This document shows positions 22,886 through 32,019 of a stretch of 32,497 nt of DNA, in pieces. Position 1 is the first letter of the stretch. Each line of letters starts with the position of its first letter. The stretch comes from Glycocaulis profundi. Its GTDB lineage: Bacteria > Pseudomonadota > Alphaproteobacteria > Caulobacterales > Maricaulaceae. Location of the stretch: the NCBI GenBank assembly GCA_007050995.1, contig VJOU01000027.1, positions 1-32,497 of the forward strand, given 5' to 3'. Under the pieces are notes generated by a model. That model was not told the DNA's origin. It ran no database searches and saw nothing but the letters and a program-made list of their open reading frames with translations. The translations under genes were made by a program, and so were the position numbers.

Positions 22886-24510
22886 TGACCGATCAGACGC
22901 GGCCTTCCGCCTTCGCGCCCTTCCGGCACCGGGCCTTCGTGATCCTGTGGACGGCGGCGCTCGTGGCCAACACCGGCACCTGGTTCCGCGATGTCGCCAA
23001 TGGCTGGCTGATGACGGACCTGGCCCCCTCCCCCACGATGGTGGCGCTTGTCCAGGCGGCGACCACGCTGCCGGTCTTCCTCCTGTCCCTCCCGGCCGGC
23101 GCCCTGGCGGATCTGCTTGATCGCAGATGGCTGCTGATCTGCATCCAGGTCTTCATGGGGTGCGTGGGCATCACGCTGGCTCTGAGCGTGACGTTCGGGC
23201 TGATCACGCCCTGGCTTCTGCTGGCTCTGGTGTTCGCCGCCGGGATCGGGACGGCGCTGGTGGGGCCTGCCTGGCAGTCCATCGTGCCCGAGCTCGTGCC
23301 TCGCCCGGTCCTGCGCCCGGCCGTCGCGCTCAACTCGCTGGGCATCAACATCGCGCGCGCCATCGGCCCTGCGATCGGCGGCGTGATCGTCGCGGGCGCG
23401 GGCGCGGCGCTCGCCTACTGGCTGGACGCGGCGAGCTACATCCTCATCACGCTCGCCCTGCTGTGGTGGAAGCGGCCCAAGCGCGCCTCCACGCTGCCGC
23501 CCGAGCGGTTCGCGCCTGCGATGGGAACGGGCGTGCGCTACGTGCTCGCCAATGCCGGCATTCAGAAAACCCTCTTCCGCGCCGCCGCCTTCTTCATCTT
23601 CGGATCGGCCTACTGGGCGCTGCTCCCGCTCATCGCCCGGCAGACGCTGGCCGGGGATGCCACCCTGTATGGGGCGCTGCTCACCTCGATCGGCGCGGGC
23701 GCCGTGACGGGGGCGTTCCTGCTGCCCCGCCTGTCCCGCACGTTCAGCGCCAACACCATCATCCTCGCCGGCACGCTGCTGACCGCCGCCGCGATGGCGG
23801 CGATACCGCTCGTTCCGATTCCAGTGGCCGCGATGGCGGGGCTCTTCCTCGCGGGCGGCGCCTGGATCGCAGTGCTCACAACCCTGAACGTGACGGCCCA
23901 GACCCATTTGCCCGACTGGGTGCGCGCGCGGGGTCTGGCGATCTACATCACGGTCTTCTTCGGCTCGATGACGCTGGGCTCCCTGATCTGGGGGCGCACG
24001 GCCGAATTCACCGGCATCCCCACGGCCCTGCTTCTGGCCGCCGGGGGCAGCGCGCTCATCGGCCTGCTCGCGGCATTGGTGAAGGTGCCCGAGAGCGAAC
24101 CGGACCTGACCCCGTCCATGCACTGGCCGGAGCCCGCCACGCAGGGCGAGATCGCCGGCGAGCGCGGGCCCGTCGCCATCGAGATCCGATACCGCGTCCG
24201 CCCTCGCAACCGGGCCGCCTTCCTGACGACGCTGCTCGAACTGTCGTCCGAACGGCGGCGTGATGGCGGATATGGCTGGCAGGTGTACGAGGACACCGAC
24301 GATCCCGAGACCTTCATAGAGCTGTTCTTCGCGCCCTCCTGGCTCGACCACCTGCGCCACCACCAGCGCGTGACCAAGGCGGACGCGGACGTGCAGTCGC
24401 GCGTGCTGGCCTTCCACGAAGGCCCTGAACCGCCGGAGGTGCGCCACTGGGTCGCCGCCCATCCCGCCGATCCGTCGCCGCCCGCGGAATCGCCCGACGC
24501 GCCGGACTGA
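22885..24510 (+). CDS. MFS_3-type transporter with C-terminal soluble domain
   Basis: The 541-residue protein has about 12 membrane segments (residues 15-405) of the MFS_3/enterobactin-exporter-like group, with NTGTWFRDVANGWLM and SLPAGALADLLDRRWLL (the A-motif-like cytosolic loop). A soluble tail follows, of which residues about 433-513 look like an antibiotic-biosynthesis-monooxygenase-type ferredoxin-like fold (IEIRYRVRPRNRAAF, GGYGWQVYEDTDDPETFIE, HHQRVTKADADV). It is likely an exporter of a small molecule. The ATG overlaps the DoxX stop by one base. An in-frame upstream extension into the DoxX gene is rejected. The tail ends in a Pro/Ala/Asp-rich stretch. Confidence 0.87.
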   Translation: MTDQTRPSAFAPFRHRAFVILWTAALVANTGTWFRDVANGWLMTDLAPSPTMVALVQAATTLPVFLLSLPAGALADLLDRRWLLICIQVFMGCVGITLALSVTFGLITPWLLLALVFAAGIGTALVGPAWQSIVPELVPRPVLRPAVALNSLGINIARAIGPAIGGVIVAGAGAALAYWLDAASYILITLALLWWKRPKRASTLPPERFAPAMGTGVRYVLANAGIQKTLFRAAAFFIFGSAYWALLPLIARQTLAGDATLYGALLTSIGAGAVTGAFLLPRLSRTFSANTIILAGTLLTAAAMAAIPLVPIPVAAMAGLFLAGGAWIAVLTTLNVTAQTHLPDWVRARGLAIYITVFFGSMTLGSLIWGRTAEFTGIPTALLLAAGGSALIGLLAALVKVPESEPDLTPSMHWPEPATQGEIAGERGPVAIEIRYRVRPRNRAAFLTTLLELSSERRRDGGYGWQVYEDTDDPETFIELFFAPSWLDHLRHHQRVTKADADVQSRVLAFHEGPEPPEVRHWVAAHPADPSPPAESPDAPD

Positions 24511-24524
24511 CTATGAAACGCTTC

Positions 24525-24558
24525 GCGCGCCCTCTGGCCAAGCCAGCGGAGGGCGCGC
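24525..24558 (+). terminator. Hairpin after the MFS gene
   Basis: GCGCGCCCTC (24525-24534) pairs exactly with GAGGGCGCGC (24549-24558), with a further TGG/CCA inside. It lies 15 nt after the MFS stop, fitting the end of the operon from 19843. A T-run is lacking, so it may be only a weak terminator. Confidence 0.5.
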
Positions 24559-24602
24559 TCTGGACCGCCTCGCGGCCGATCTGACGTTTGCGGAGGCTCC
24601 CA

Positions 24603-24992
24603 ATGACCATCGCCGTGAAATGGCAGCGCCTCGAGGGCGGCATCATCATGCTGAGCTGTCTGGGCATCTACTTGTCTGACCCAAGGGCCGTGCCGTGGTG
24701 GGCCGCCCTGATGATCTTCTTCGCTCCTGACCTGAGCCTGCTGGCCTACGCGTTCGGGCCGCGCGTGGGGGCCTTCGCATACAATGCCGTTCACGTGTAT
24801 GCGCTGGGTCTTGCCGTCATCGCGCTGTCGCTGATCCTCGAGGCCCCGGCGACCCTCGCCGCGGGGGCGCTTTTATGCGCCCACGCCGGGTTTGACCGGC
24901 TTCTGGGATATGGCCTGAAATCCCCCGACGGGTTCACGCACACGCATCTGGGCGAGATCGGCCGCGCGCGGCGAGGATGGAGACGGATTTGA
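24603..24992 (+). CDS. DUF4260-family membrane protein
   Basis: The 129-residue protein matches the DUF4260 family throughout: KWQRLEGG at the start, MIFFAPDLSLLAYAFGPRVGAFAYN in the middle (family block) and FDRLLGYGLKSPDGFTHTHLG at the end. Three to four hydrophobic segments place it in the inner membrane. The function of the family is unknown. The ATG at 24603 has GGAGG 6 nt upstream; an in-frame TTG at 24588 is less likely. It lies after the hairpin that follows the MFS gene, so it probably has its own promoter. Confidence 0.85.
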   Translation: MTIAVKWQRLEGGIIMLSCLGIYLSDPRAVPWWAALMIFFAPDLSLLAYAFGPRVGAFAYNAVHVYALGLAVIALSLILEAPATLAAGALLCAHAGFDRLLGYGLKSPDGFTHTHLGEIGRARRGWRRI

Positions 24993-25087
24993 CAACGAGG
25001 CGCATCACCGATCCCGTGGCTTGAGCCCAGCAAGTTGGGACGGGACCTGTTCGCCTTTAGACAAGGCAATCTCGGGAAGGGAATTAT

Positions 25088-25678
25088 ATGCCCCACCATA
25101 TCCTTGTTTTTTATGGCTCTTATCGCGCGGACCGGCAGGGTATCCGGCTGGCACGGTATCTCGTCCGTGAATTGATCGGGCTCGGCAACCACGTCGATCT
25201 GATCGATGCGAAGGCGATCGACCTGCCGATGCTGGACCGCATGTATAAGGAATATGCCGACGGCGAGGCGCCTGCCGAGCTCGAAGAACTGGCCGGCAAG
25301 ATCCGCGCCGCCGACGCGTTCATATTCGTCACAGGCGAGTATAACTGGGGCATCCAGCCGGGCCTGAAGAATCTGACGGACCATTTTCTCGAGGAATGGT
25401 TCTGGCGGCCCGCGGCCATCGCCAGCTATTCGGCCGGTCGCATTGCGGGCGTGCGGGCCGCGCTTTCATGGCATGGGACGCTGTCGGAAATGGGGATGGT
25501 CGTGATTTCGAGTTCGCTAGCAGTGGGCAGGATCGGTCACTCCATCGATGCCGACGCGCAGCCGACCGGCGAGGGCGGTGGCGCATTGGAACGCGCTTTT
25601 CCCCGGTTCGCCGCCGATCTCGCATGGTGGGCTGAGGCGGCTCGTGTCCAGCGCCAGAAGAACGCGCCACCCTACTGA
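25088..25678 (+). CDS. NAD(P)H-dependent FMN reductase family protein
   Basis: The 196-residue flavodoxin-like protein has the FMN phosphate loop GSYRADRQGIRLARYL at residues 10-25 and the flavin-binding loop TGEYNWGIQPGLKN near residue 82, where most relatives have PEYN. Members reduce FMN, quinones, chromate or azo compounds with NAD(P)H. It could supply reduced flavin to the luciferase-like enzyme at 14998, or act directly on quinones (inference). The site GGAAGGGAA lies before the ATG. The 95-base leader is less GC-rich than its surroundings, suggesting its own promoter. Confidence 0.88.
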   Translation: MPHHILVFYGSYRADRQGIRLARYLVRELIGLGNHVDLIDAKAIDLPMLDRMYKEYADGEAPAELEELAGKIRAADAFIFVTGEYNWGIQPGLKNLTDHFLEEWFWRPAAIASYSAGRIAGVRAALSWHGTLSEMGMVVISSSLAVGRIGHSIDADAQPTGEGGGALERAFPRFAADLAWWAEAARVQRQKNAPPY

Positions 25679-25888
25679 GCCGGCATTGCTGAGCTGACGA
25701 TGAAATCCGCCATCGCACGCCCGCGGCCCGGCGCGAAGCGGTGGCGCGCCTGCGCCCGGGCTTCGAGATGAGCGAGCCTTCTCCTGACAACACCTTCGGG
25801 CGATTGTTCCCCGCCCTTCTGCGAATTTCTGGATCGCCACGCCCGCGCCCGCGTTGTCCGTGGGACCTGGCAATATGGAAGACATCTG
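25679..25888. other. Intergenic region before the YihY-family gene
   Basis: No gene is supported in these 210 bases, and no repeat or hairpin stands out. GGAAGA (25877-25882) is the ribosome binding site for the gene at 25889. Confidence 0.5.
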
Positions 25889-26950
25889 GTGCCCGCTCCG
25901 CGCGCCCTTCACCGCCCCAGACGCCGGTCCGCCGGCCTCGCCGCCCGCCTGGGACGGCGGGGACCGGCGGGAGCGATCCGGCTGAAGCCGGACCGGCGGC
26001 GCGCGCGCCAGCATGGCCGGGGCCGGCGCGCCGAGGCGCCCACCGACATTCCCGTGCGCGGCTGGCGCGACATCGCGGTGCGCACCGTGGCATCCTTCAT
26101 GAGCCACCGCCTGCTTCTGGTCGCGGCGGGACTGACCTTCTTCGCGCTTCTGGGCGTATTCCCGGCGCTCACCGCCATCGTGTCGGTCTATGGCCTGTTC
26201 ACAGACCCGGCGAATATCGCCGAGCAGCTGAGCCTGCTCGACGGATTCCTGCCCGCAGGCGCGCTGGAGATCCTTGGCTCGCAGATGAGCGAGATCGCCT
26301 CTCGGAGCGGCGGCGCACTCACGCTGGGCCTCGCGGTCGGTCTGGTCATCGCCCTGTGGACCGCCAACGCAGGCATGCGCAATCTCTTCAATGCGCTGAA
26401 CATCGTCTATCAGGAGGAGGAGCGGCGCGGGGTGGTCCGGCTGACGGTGATCTCGCTCGGCTTCACCCTGTGCGTTTTGGGCCTGGCGGGAGTCGCGATC
26501 GGACTGGTCATCCTGCTGCCTGCTTTGCTCAACCTTCTGGGGCTCGCGGACCTGCAGTCCTGGCTGCTGCTGGCGCGATGGCCGGCCCTTTTCATCCTGG
26601 TCGCGCTGGGCCTGTCCGTCGTCTATCGATGGGGACCGTCGCGCCGGGAGGCGCAGTGGCGCTGGGTGACTCCGGGCGGACTGCTGGCGACCATTCTTTG
26701 GATGACAGCAGCGTTCGCGGTGTCCTGGTATGTCGAGAATTTCGGTCGCTATGACGACACCTATGGCTCGTTCGGGGCCGGCATCGGCTTCATGATGTGG
26801 CTGTGGATCTCGTCGATCATCGTGCTGCTGGGCGCCCAGTTGAACGCCGAGATCGAGCACCAGACCGCTCGCGATTCAACGATTCCGCCCGACCGGCCTC
26901 TGGGCGAGCGCGGCGCGCGCATGGCGGACACCGTGGGCCGCCGGACCTGA
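25889..26950 (+). CDS. YihY/BrkB-family inner-membrane protein
   Basis: The 353-residue protein has an Arg-rich N-terminal tail of about 60 residues and then the YihY core with about six membrane segments: AAGLTFFALLGVFPALTAIVS, LWTANAGMRNLFNALNIVY, WRWVTPGGLLATILWM and GAGIGFMMWLWISSIIVLLGAQLNAE are family blocks. Despite the old label ribonuclease BN, the family is a membrane protein of unclear function. The GTG start has GGAAGA 6 nt upstream. The basic tail is long for the family, so a later start cannot be excluded. It is convergent with the MscS gene. Confidence 0.85.
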   Translation: MPAPRALHRPRRRSAGLAARLGRRGPAGAIRLKPDRRRARQHGRGRRAEAPTDIPVRGWRDIAVRTVASFMSHRLLLVAAGLTFFALLGVFPALTAIVSVYGLFTDPANIAEQLSLLDGFLPAGALEILGSQMSEIASRSGGALTLGLAVGLVIALWTANAGMRNLFNALNIVYQEEERRGVVRLTVISLGFTLCVLGLAGVAIGLVILLPALLNLLGLADLQSWLLLARWPALFILVALGLSVVYRWGPSRREAQWRWVTPGGLLATILWMTAAFAVSWYVENFGRYDDTYGSFGAGIGFMMWLWISSIIVLLGAQLNAEIEHQTARDSTIPPDRPLGERGARMADTVGRRT

Positions 26951-27095
26951 ACCCGTGGCGACCAGACCCTCCAGCGCGGCGCAGGCGAAGGGACAAATCC
27001 GGCCTACACGATCGCGGTCAGCGATCGCATCGCCCGGTTTCCGCCCGACCGACAGGCAGAAGACGCTGACGCCCGGCTGTCCAAGAGCTTCGGGC

Positions 27096-28040
27096 TCACC
27101 CTGGGGAAGGCGGCGGGCTGATCTCCGCCTCCGCCCTCAGGCGCGGCAGGGCCTCGGGATGGTGTTCGCGCAGCCAGAGGATCATCTGCTCGCGCACCGC
27201 GCATCTGAGATCCCAGGCCGCGCCTGAATTGGCCGCGCTGGCGAGGGCCCGGACCTGGATGGTGCGCTCTTCGGCCTCGACCACCTGAAGCACGACCACC
27301 TTGCCGTCCCAGTGAGGCGAGTCTTCCACGATCTGCTTGAGCTTCTCGCGCATGGCGTCCAGCGGCGCCCGATAGTCCAGATGCCAGAACACCGGACCGA
27401 TGATGGAGGCGGTCTCGCGGGTCCAGTTCTGGAAGGGCTGGTCGATGAAGACCTTGAGCGGCACGACCAGACGGCGCAGGTCCCAGATGCGGATCACCAC
27501 ATGGAACAGGCCGATCTCCTCCACCCATCCCCACTCGCCCTCGACCACCACCGCGTCGTCGATTCGGATCGGCTGGGTGAAGGCGATCTGCAGCCCGGCG
27601 ATGAGGTTGGACAGCACGGGCTGGGCGGCGATGCCCACCGCGATGCCCACGATGCCGGCCGAGGCGAACAGCGACAGGCCGATCTGGCGCGCGCCGGGAA
27701 TGGCGGTGAGCGAGGCCGCCACCACGAAAACCGAGATCGTGATGACCCAGATGCGGCGCACCATGGTCAGTCGGGTCGCCCGCCGCCGGGCGTTCAGATT
27801 GTCCGCCGCCTTCAGATCGAGACGGGCCAGCCGCCGGTCGAGGCTGAGCAGTCCCAGGCGCAGGATCGCCAGACCGACGGCGAGCACGAGCAGGATGCGC
27901 GCGGAAAGCTCCACGATTTCAACCAGGCGCGGATCGGCGGGCGCGAAGCGGATCAGCAGGGCCAGAAGCACCGCTGAGATCAGCAGCGCGAGGGAGGTTC
28001 TCAATGCGGCGGCGATCCGCCCATAATCCTGTCGCGTCAT
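27096..28040 (-). CDS. MscS-family mechanosensitive channel
   Basis: The 314-residue protein has three N-terminal membrane segments (about 14-30, 45-62 and 96-112), then the pore-lining helix SAGIVGIAVGIAAQPVLSN (about 127-145). The soluble MscS beta domain follows (IDDAVVVEGEWGWVEEI), and then the alpha/beta vestibule. It should open on hypo-osmotic shock to release solutes. GAAGGA precedes the ATG. It is divergent from otsB, with only 40 nt between starts, so the genes sit beside each other as osmoprotection and osmotic-relief functions. Confidence 0.9.
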   Translation of the reverse strand: MTRQDYGRIAAALRTSLALLISAVLLALLIRFAPADPRLVEIVELSARILLVLAVGLAILRLGLLSLDRRLARLDLKAADNLNARRRATRLTMVRRIWVITISVFVVAASLTAIPGARQIGLSLFASAGIVGIAVGIAAQPVLSNLIAGLQIAFTQPIRIDDAVVVEGEWGWVEEIGLFHVVIRIWDLRRLVVPLKVFIDQPFQNWTRETASIIGPVFWHLDYRAPLDAMREKLKQIVEDSPHWDGKVVVLQVVEAEERTIQVRALASAANSGAAWDLRCAVREQMILWLREHHPEALPRLRAEAEISPPPSPG

Positions 28041-28080
28041 CGTGTCATCCTTCTCGCCTCAGCCTTTCTCATGGAGTTTC

Positions 28081-28836
28081 ATGCGACCGCCCGCCCTCAA
28101 CCCTGACGTCCACGCCCTGTTCCTCGATTTCGACGGGACGCTCACCGAGATCGTTCCCACCCCGGACGCCGCACGGCTGACCGCGTCGCGCCGGACGCGG
28201 CTCGAAGCGCTCACGGCGCGGTTTTCCGGAGCGGTGGCCATCCTCAGCGGCCGGTCGGTCGCTGATCTGGACATGCGCCTGCCGCGGGACGTCTGGCGCG
28301 CGGGCGGTCATGGCGCGGAAATCGCCCCGCCCGGGGACGGCGCGCCTTCCGATCCGGCCGCCGAAGAGCGCGCGCGGGACCTGACCGCCCGCCTCGAGCC
28401 CTTCGCGGCGGCCGCGCCCGGGGTGATGCTGGAACCCAAGCGGATGGGAGCGGCGCTGCACTTCCGAGCGCGGCCTCAGGCGGAGCGCGCCTGTCTCGAC
28501 GCGTTGGCGGAAGCCGCCGAGGCCATTGGCGGGTTCGCGGTGCAGACCGGCAAAATGGTCGTGGAGGCGCGCCCCGAAGGCGCGGACAAGGGCGCCGCCC
28601 TCGCCCGGCTGGCCGCCCTGCCCGGTTTCGCCGGGCGGACGCCGGTGATGGTGGGCGACGACCTGACCGACGAGGCTGCGATGGCCGCCGCGATGGCCCT
28701 GAACGGCATGGCGGTGAAAGTGGGGGCGGGAGAAACGGCGGCGCCTTTCCGGCTGGCGGACCCGCGCGAGGTCCACGCCTGGCTGGACGGATGCCTCGCC
28801 GCGGCTCACCGCGACGGGCCGCCCGCTGCGGACTGA
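28081..28836 (+). CDS. otsB: Trehalose-6-phosphate phosphatase
   Basis: The 251-residue protein is a HAD-superfamily phosphatase. The nucleophile motif DFDGTLTE has Asp16 and Asp18, motif II is AILSGR, Lys occurs in EGADKGAAL, and the metal-binding motif is GDDLTDE (192-198). It removes the phosphate from trehalose-6-phosphate, the product of OtsA, whose gene starts at 32310. The ATG at 28081 has GGAG 4 nt upstream; a GTG at 28042 would add 13 residues and lacks a site. Its end is convergent with the MFS gene at 28806 and overlaps it by 31 nt. Confidence 0.92.
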   Translation: MRPPALNPDVHALFLDFDGTLTEIVPTPDAARLTASRRTRLEALTARFSGAVAILSGRSVADLDMRLPRDVWRAGGHGAEIAPPGDGAPSDPAAEERARDLTARLEPFAAAAPGVMLEPKRMGAALHFRARPQAERACLDALAEAAEAIGGFAVQTGKMVVEARPEGADKGAALARLAALPGFAGRTPVMVGDDLTDEAAMAAAMALNGMAVKVGAGETAAPFRLADPREVHAWLDGCLAAAHRDGPPAAD

Positions 28837-30059
28837 TCGTCCCGGGGCAGCTCCAGCGGGCCGCCGACCGGGTGCAGGGGCGCGAGCGGGGTGACCCGGT
28901 CTGCGCCGCCCGCCCGTCCGGGCCGCGTGAGCAGGCGCGCGGCGCCGACCGCGGCGATGGCGAGCTGGAACACGCCCAGGGCCCAGATGAAACCGTTCGG
29001 GCCGGCGATGTCCATCGCCAGGCCGCCGATCATCGGACCTGACGCGGCGCCCGCCGCCAGCACCATCACCAGCGTGCCCGCCGCCGCGATCATGTCGCGC
29101 CGCTCCACCCGGTCGTTGACCTGCGCCGCGGCGATGGCCTGGACCGGAAACACCGCCGCGCCCAGCGCCGCGCCGAGCGCCAGCGTCACGCCCGCCTGCC
29201 CCGAAGGCAGGACCACGAACAGCATCAGCACCACGACCGCCGCCAGCGCCGCGCCGCTGGCCACGCCCCGTCGGCTGACCCTGTCGGACAGCCGTCCCAG
29301 CGGCCACTGCGCGGCCATCGCCCCGCCTGTCGCCAGCGCCATGAAGGCGCCCAGCTGCGCGGTGCTCAGCCCGCGGGCTTCAGCGAAGACCGGCGCGAGC
29401 GCGAAGAAACAGCCCACGGACATGCCCACCAGCAGGGTCGCGATGGCGCCGAAGGGCGAGGCCTTCAGAATCAGCCCCGGCTTGATCCGGCCTGCAGGAA
29501 TGTCCTGCATCGGACTCTGAGCGTCGCTGAGCGAGGCGGGCACGAGCGCGAGTGACAGGGTGATGGAGACCACGGCGAACAGGACGTGGCTCTCAGGCGC
29601 GGCGAGGGATATCTGCAGCTGGCCGAGCGCGCCCGCGCCCAGCCCCGTCGCGGCGTAGATCGCGAGCAGCCCGCCGCGCTGGCGCGAACTCACCGACGCG
29701 TTCAGCCAGCTTTCGACCACCATGAACATGCCCGCGAAGCACAGCCCGCTGAACGCGCGTATGACCAACCAGGCCCAGATGTCCACGAACAGCAGGTGCG
29801 CCAGCGCCGCGGCCGAGGCCATGGAGGCCAGCGCGGCGAAGGCTCTGAGATGACCGGCCCGGCGGATGAGGCCTGGCGCCAGGAAACTGCCCGCGCCCAT
29901 GCCGATGAAAAACCCGCTCATCACCGCGCCGATCCCCAGGGCCGAGAAGCCCTCGGCCTGACCGCGCAGCGCCAGCAGAGTGCCCTGCAGGGCGTTGCCC
30001 ATCTGCAGGAGAGCGAAGCCCAGGAGCAGGGCTGCGGCGGAAGCGATGACCTGTCGCAA
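28806..30059 (-). CDS. MFS transporter (YcaD-like)
   Basis: The 417-residue protein has about 12 membrane segments and the YcaD-type start ALLLGFALLQMGNALQGTLL. FFIGMGAGSFLAPGLIRRAG and PLGRLSDRVSRRGV are the two cytosolic loop motifs. The substrate is unknown. A TTG at 30059-30057 is the preferred start: GGAG (30067-30070) lies 7 nt upstream and the N-terminus then matches the family. An ATG at 30110 would add 17 unlikely residues and has no site. Its 3' end overlaps the end of otsB by 31 nt in convergent orientation. It is divergent from the GH15 gene. Confidence 0.87.
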   Translation of the reverse strand: MRQVIASAAALLLGFALLQMGNALQGTLLALRGQAEGFSALGIGAVMSGFFIGMGAGSFLAPGLIRRAGHLRAFAALASMASAAALAHLLFVDIWAWLVIRAFSGLCFAGMFMVVESWLNASVSSRQRGGLLAIYAATGLGAGALGQLQISLAAPESHVLFAVVSITLSLALVPASLSDAQSPMQDIPAGRIKPGLILKASPFGAIATLLVGMSVGCFFALAPVFAEARGLSTAQLGAFMALATGGAMAAQWPLGRLSDRVSRRGVASGAALAAVVVLMLFVVLPSGQAGVTLALGAALGAAVFPVQAIAAAQVNDRVERRDMIAAAGTLVMVLAAGAASGPMIGGLAMDIAGPNGFIWALGVFQLAIAAVGAARLLTRPGRAGGADRVTPLAPLHPVGGPLELPRDDQSAAGGPSR

Positions 30060-30225
30060 GGCGGAGCTCCGTGCTGCGGCGCAATAAAGGCAACGCCTCC
30101 GGCGCGCCATGGTTCAGCGCCGTGGCCTGAAACCGGGGCCGCACGCCCTCAAGGCCCATGTTGCCCCGCAGCGCGTCTTGCCGTTAGCGTGGCCGTCCTC
30201 CCCCTCCCTGCCTGGACGGACGCTC

Positions 30226-32019
30226 ATGCCTTCTCTCGACCTCGCCGTGATCGGAAACTGCGCGTTCGGCGCGCTGATCGACGCCCGCGCCCGCATCGTG
30301 TGGGCGTGCATGCCGCGCTTCGACAGCGACCCGGTCTTCTGCAGCCTGCTGGACACCGACGCGGCGGAGCGCGGGTTCTTCGATATCGAGCTGATCGATT
30401 TCGAGCGGTCCGAACAGAGCTATCGCCGGAATTCGGCGGTGGTCGTCACCCGCCTGTACGACCGCCATGGCGGCGCGGTGGAGGTCACCGATTTCGCCCC
30501 CCGCTTCAAGCAGTATGACCGTGTCTTCCGCCCGCCCAGCATCGTGCGTCAGGTCGCCCCCGTGGCCGGCCAGCCGCGAATCCGCGTGCGGCTCAAACCC
30601 GCCTGCCGCTATGGGGCGGACGAGGCGGAGACCACACGGGGCAGCAATCACGTGCGCTATCTTCTGCCCGGCCTGACGCTGCGCCTGACCACCGACGCGC
30701 CCCTGACCTACGTCACCGAGGAGACGCCCTTCCTGCTCGACCGGCCGCTCACCCTGGTGCTGGGCCCCGATGAGAGCCTGACCAGCCCGGTGGCCGAGGT
30801 GGGCCGGGATTTTCTCGAGAAGACGGACGCCTACTGGCGCGACTGGGTGCGCTATCTGGCCATCCCGTTCGAATGGCAGGAGGCGGTGATCCGCGCCTCG
30901 ATCACGCTCAAGCTGTGCAGCTTCGAGGAGACCGGCGCGGTGATCGCGGCGATGACGACCTCCGTGCCCGAGTCGCCCGATTCAGGCCGCAACTGGGATT
31001 ACCGGTATTGCTGGCTGCGTGACGCGTATTTCGTGATCCACGCCCTGAACCGTCTGGGCGCGACCCGGACGATGGAAGGATATCTCGACTACATCGCCAA
31101 CATCGTCTCGGCGAACATGGACGCGGCCATGGGCGGAACGCTGCAGCCGGTCTTCGGCATCGGCGGCGAGACCGCCCTGGACGAAGCCGAACTCGACACC
31201 CTGCCCGGCTATCGGGGCATGGGGCCGGTCCGGACCGGCAACGGCGCGTACACCCAGATCCAGAATGACGGCTATGGCAGCGTGATCCTCGCGTCCACCC
31301 AGGCCTTTTTCGACGCCCGCCTGGACCATCCGGGCGGGGCCGCCCTGTTCGAGCGGCTGGAGATGCTGGGCGAGCAGGCGCTGGCGCTGTGGGATCAACC
31401 CGACGCCGGGCTGTGGGAACTGCGCACGCGGGCTTCGGTGCACACCTACTCGGCGCTGATGTGCTGGGCGGGCTGCGACCGGCTGGCCCGCATCGCGCGC
31501 CGGCTGGGCGCGCCCGAGCGTCAGGCGCGCTGGGCGGAGGCCGCGTCGCGCATCCGCGACGGCATTCTGGACAAGGCCTGGAATGCGGACCTGAACAGCT
31601 TCGCGGCCACGTTCGGCGGCGCGGACATGGACGCCAGCCTGCTGCTCATGCACGAGCTGGGCTTCCTGGCGCCCGACGATCCGCGCTTCCTGGGCACGCT
31701 GGCCCAGATCGAACGTCAGCTTAAGACCGGGCCCTTCCTGCGCCGTTATGCCGAGGCGGATGATTTCGGCGAGCCGGAGGTCGCGTTCAACATCTGCACC
31801 TTCTGGTATATCGACGCCCTCGCCGCCGTCGGGCGGGACGACGAGGCCCGCGAGCTGTTCCAGACCATGCTCGACGCGCGCAACCCGGCCGGTCTGCTGT
31901 CCGAAGACATGGCGCTGGACACGCGCGAGGCGTGGGGAAACTTCCCGCAGACCTACTCCATGGTGGGCCTGATCAATTCGGCGATGCGGCTGTCCAAGAC
32001 ATGGGAGGAAGCGTACTGA
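30226..32019 (+). CDS. GH15 family glycoside hydrolase (glucoamylase/trehalase-like)
   Basis: The 598-residue protein has an N-terminal beta domain starting IGNCAFGALIDARARIVWACMPRFDSDPVF (family block) and a C-terminal alpha/alpha barrel. Substrate-contact motif NWDYRYCWLRDAY is at 256-268, probable general acid Glu398 lies in GLWELR, and probable general base Glu560 in GLLSEDM, followed by GNFPQTYSMVGLI. No signal peptide is seen. GH15 members cleave terminal glucose from starch-like glucans or trehalose. Placement between otsB and otsA makes a trehalose-related role plausible but not proven. The ATG at 30226 was chosen because the family starts here; upstream in-frame sequence is not family-like. 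Confidence 0.9.
   Translation: MPSLDLAVIGNCAFGALIDARARIVWACMPRFDSDPVFCSLLDTDAAERGFFDIELIDFERSEQSYRRNSAVVVTRLYDRHGGAVEVTDFAPRFKQYDRVFRPPSIVRQVAPVAGQPRIRVRLKPACRYGADEAETTRGSNHVRYLLPGLTLRLTTDAPLTYVTEETPFLLDRPLTLVLGPDESLTSPVAEVGRDFLEKTDAYWRDWVRYLAIPFEWQEAVIRASITLKLCSFEETGAVIAAMTTSVPESPDSGRNWDYRYCWLRDAYFVIHALNRLGATRTMEGYLDYIANIVSANMDAAMGGTLQPVFGIGGETALDEAELDTLPGYRGMGPVRTGNGAYTQIQNDGYGSVILASTQAFFDARLDHPGGAALFERLEMLGEQALALWDQPDAGLWELRTRASVHTYSALMCWAGCDRLARIARRLGAPERQARWAEAASRIRDGILDKAWNADLNSFAATFGGADMDASLLLMHELGFLAPDDPRFLGTLAQIERQLKTGPFLRRYAEADDFGEPEVAFNICTFWYIDALAAVGRDDEARELFQTMLDARNPAGLLSEDMALDTREAWGNFPQTYSMVGLINSAMRLSKTWEEAY

Noticed and set aside
22822-24462. Long open minus-strand frame (546 codons) opposite the MFS gene
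   Set aside because: Its composition is Arg/Gly/Gln-rich with no recognisable domain. It is explained by GC-rich third positions of the real plus-strand gene.
25741-26754. A 337-codon plus-strand frame overlapping the YihY-family gene in another frame
   Set aside because: Pro/Arg/Gly-rich with no domains; it mostly overlaps the clear YihY membrane protein.
27010-27026. GATCGC-N5-GCGATC dyad between the convergent YihY and MscS genes, considered as a two-way terminator
   Set aside because: The stem is only 6 bp with no T-run on either strand; such dyads are common by chance in this DNA.
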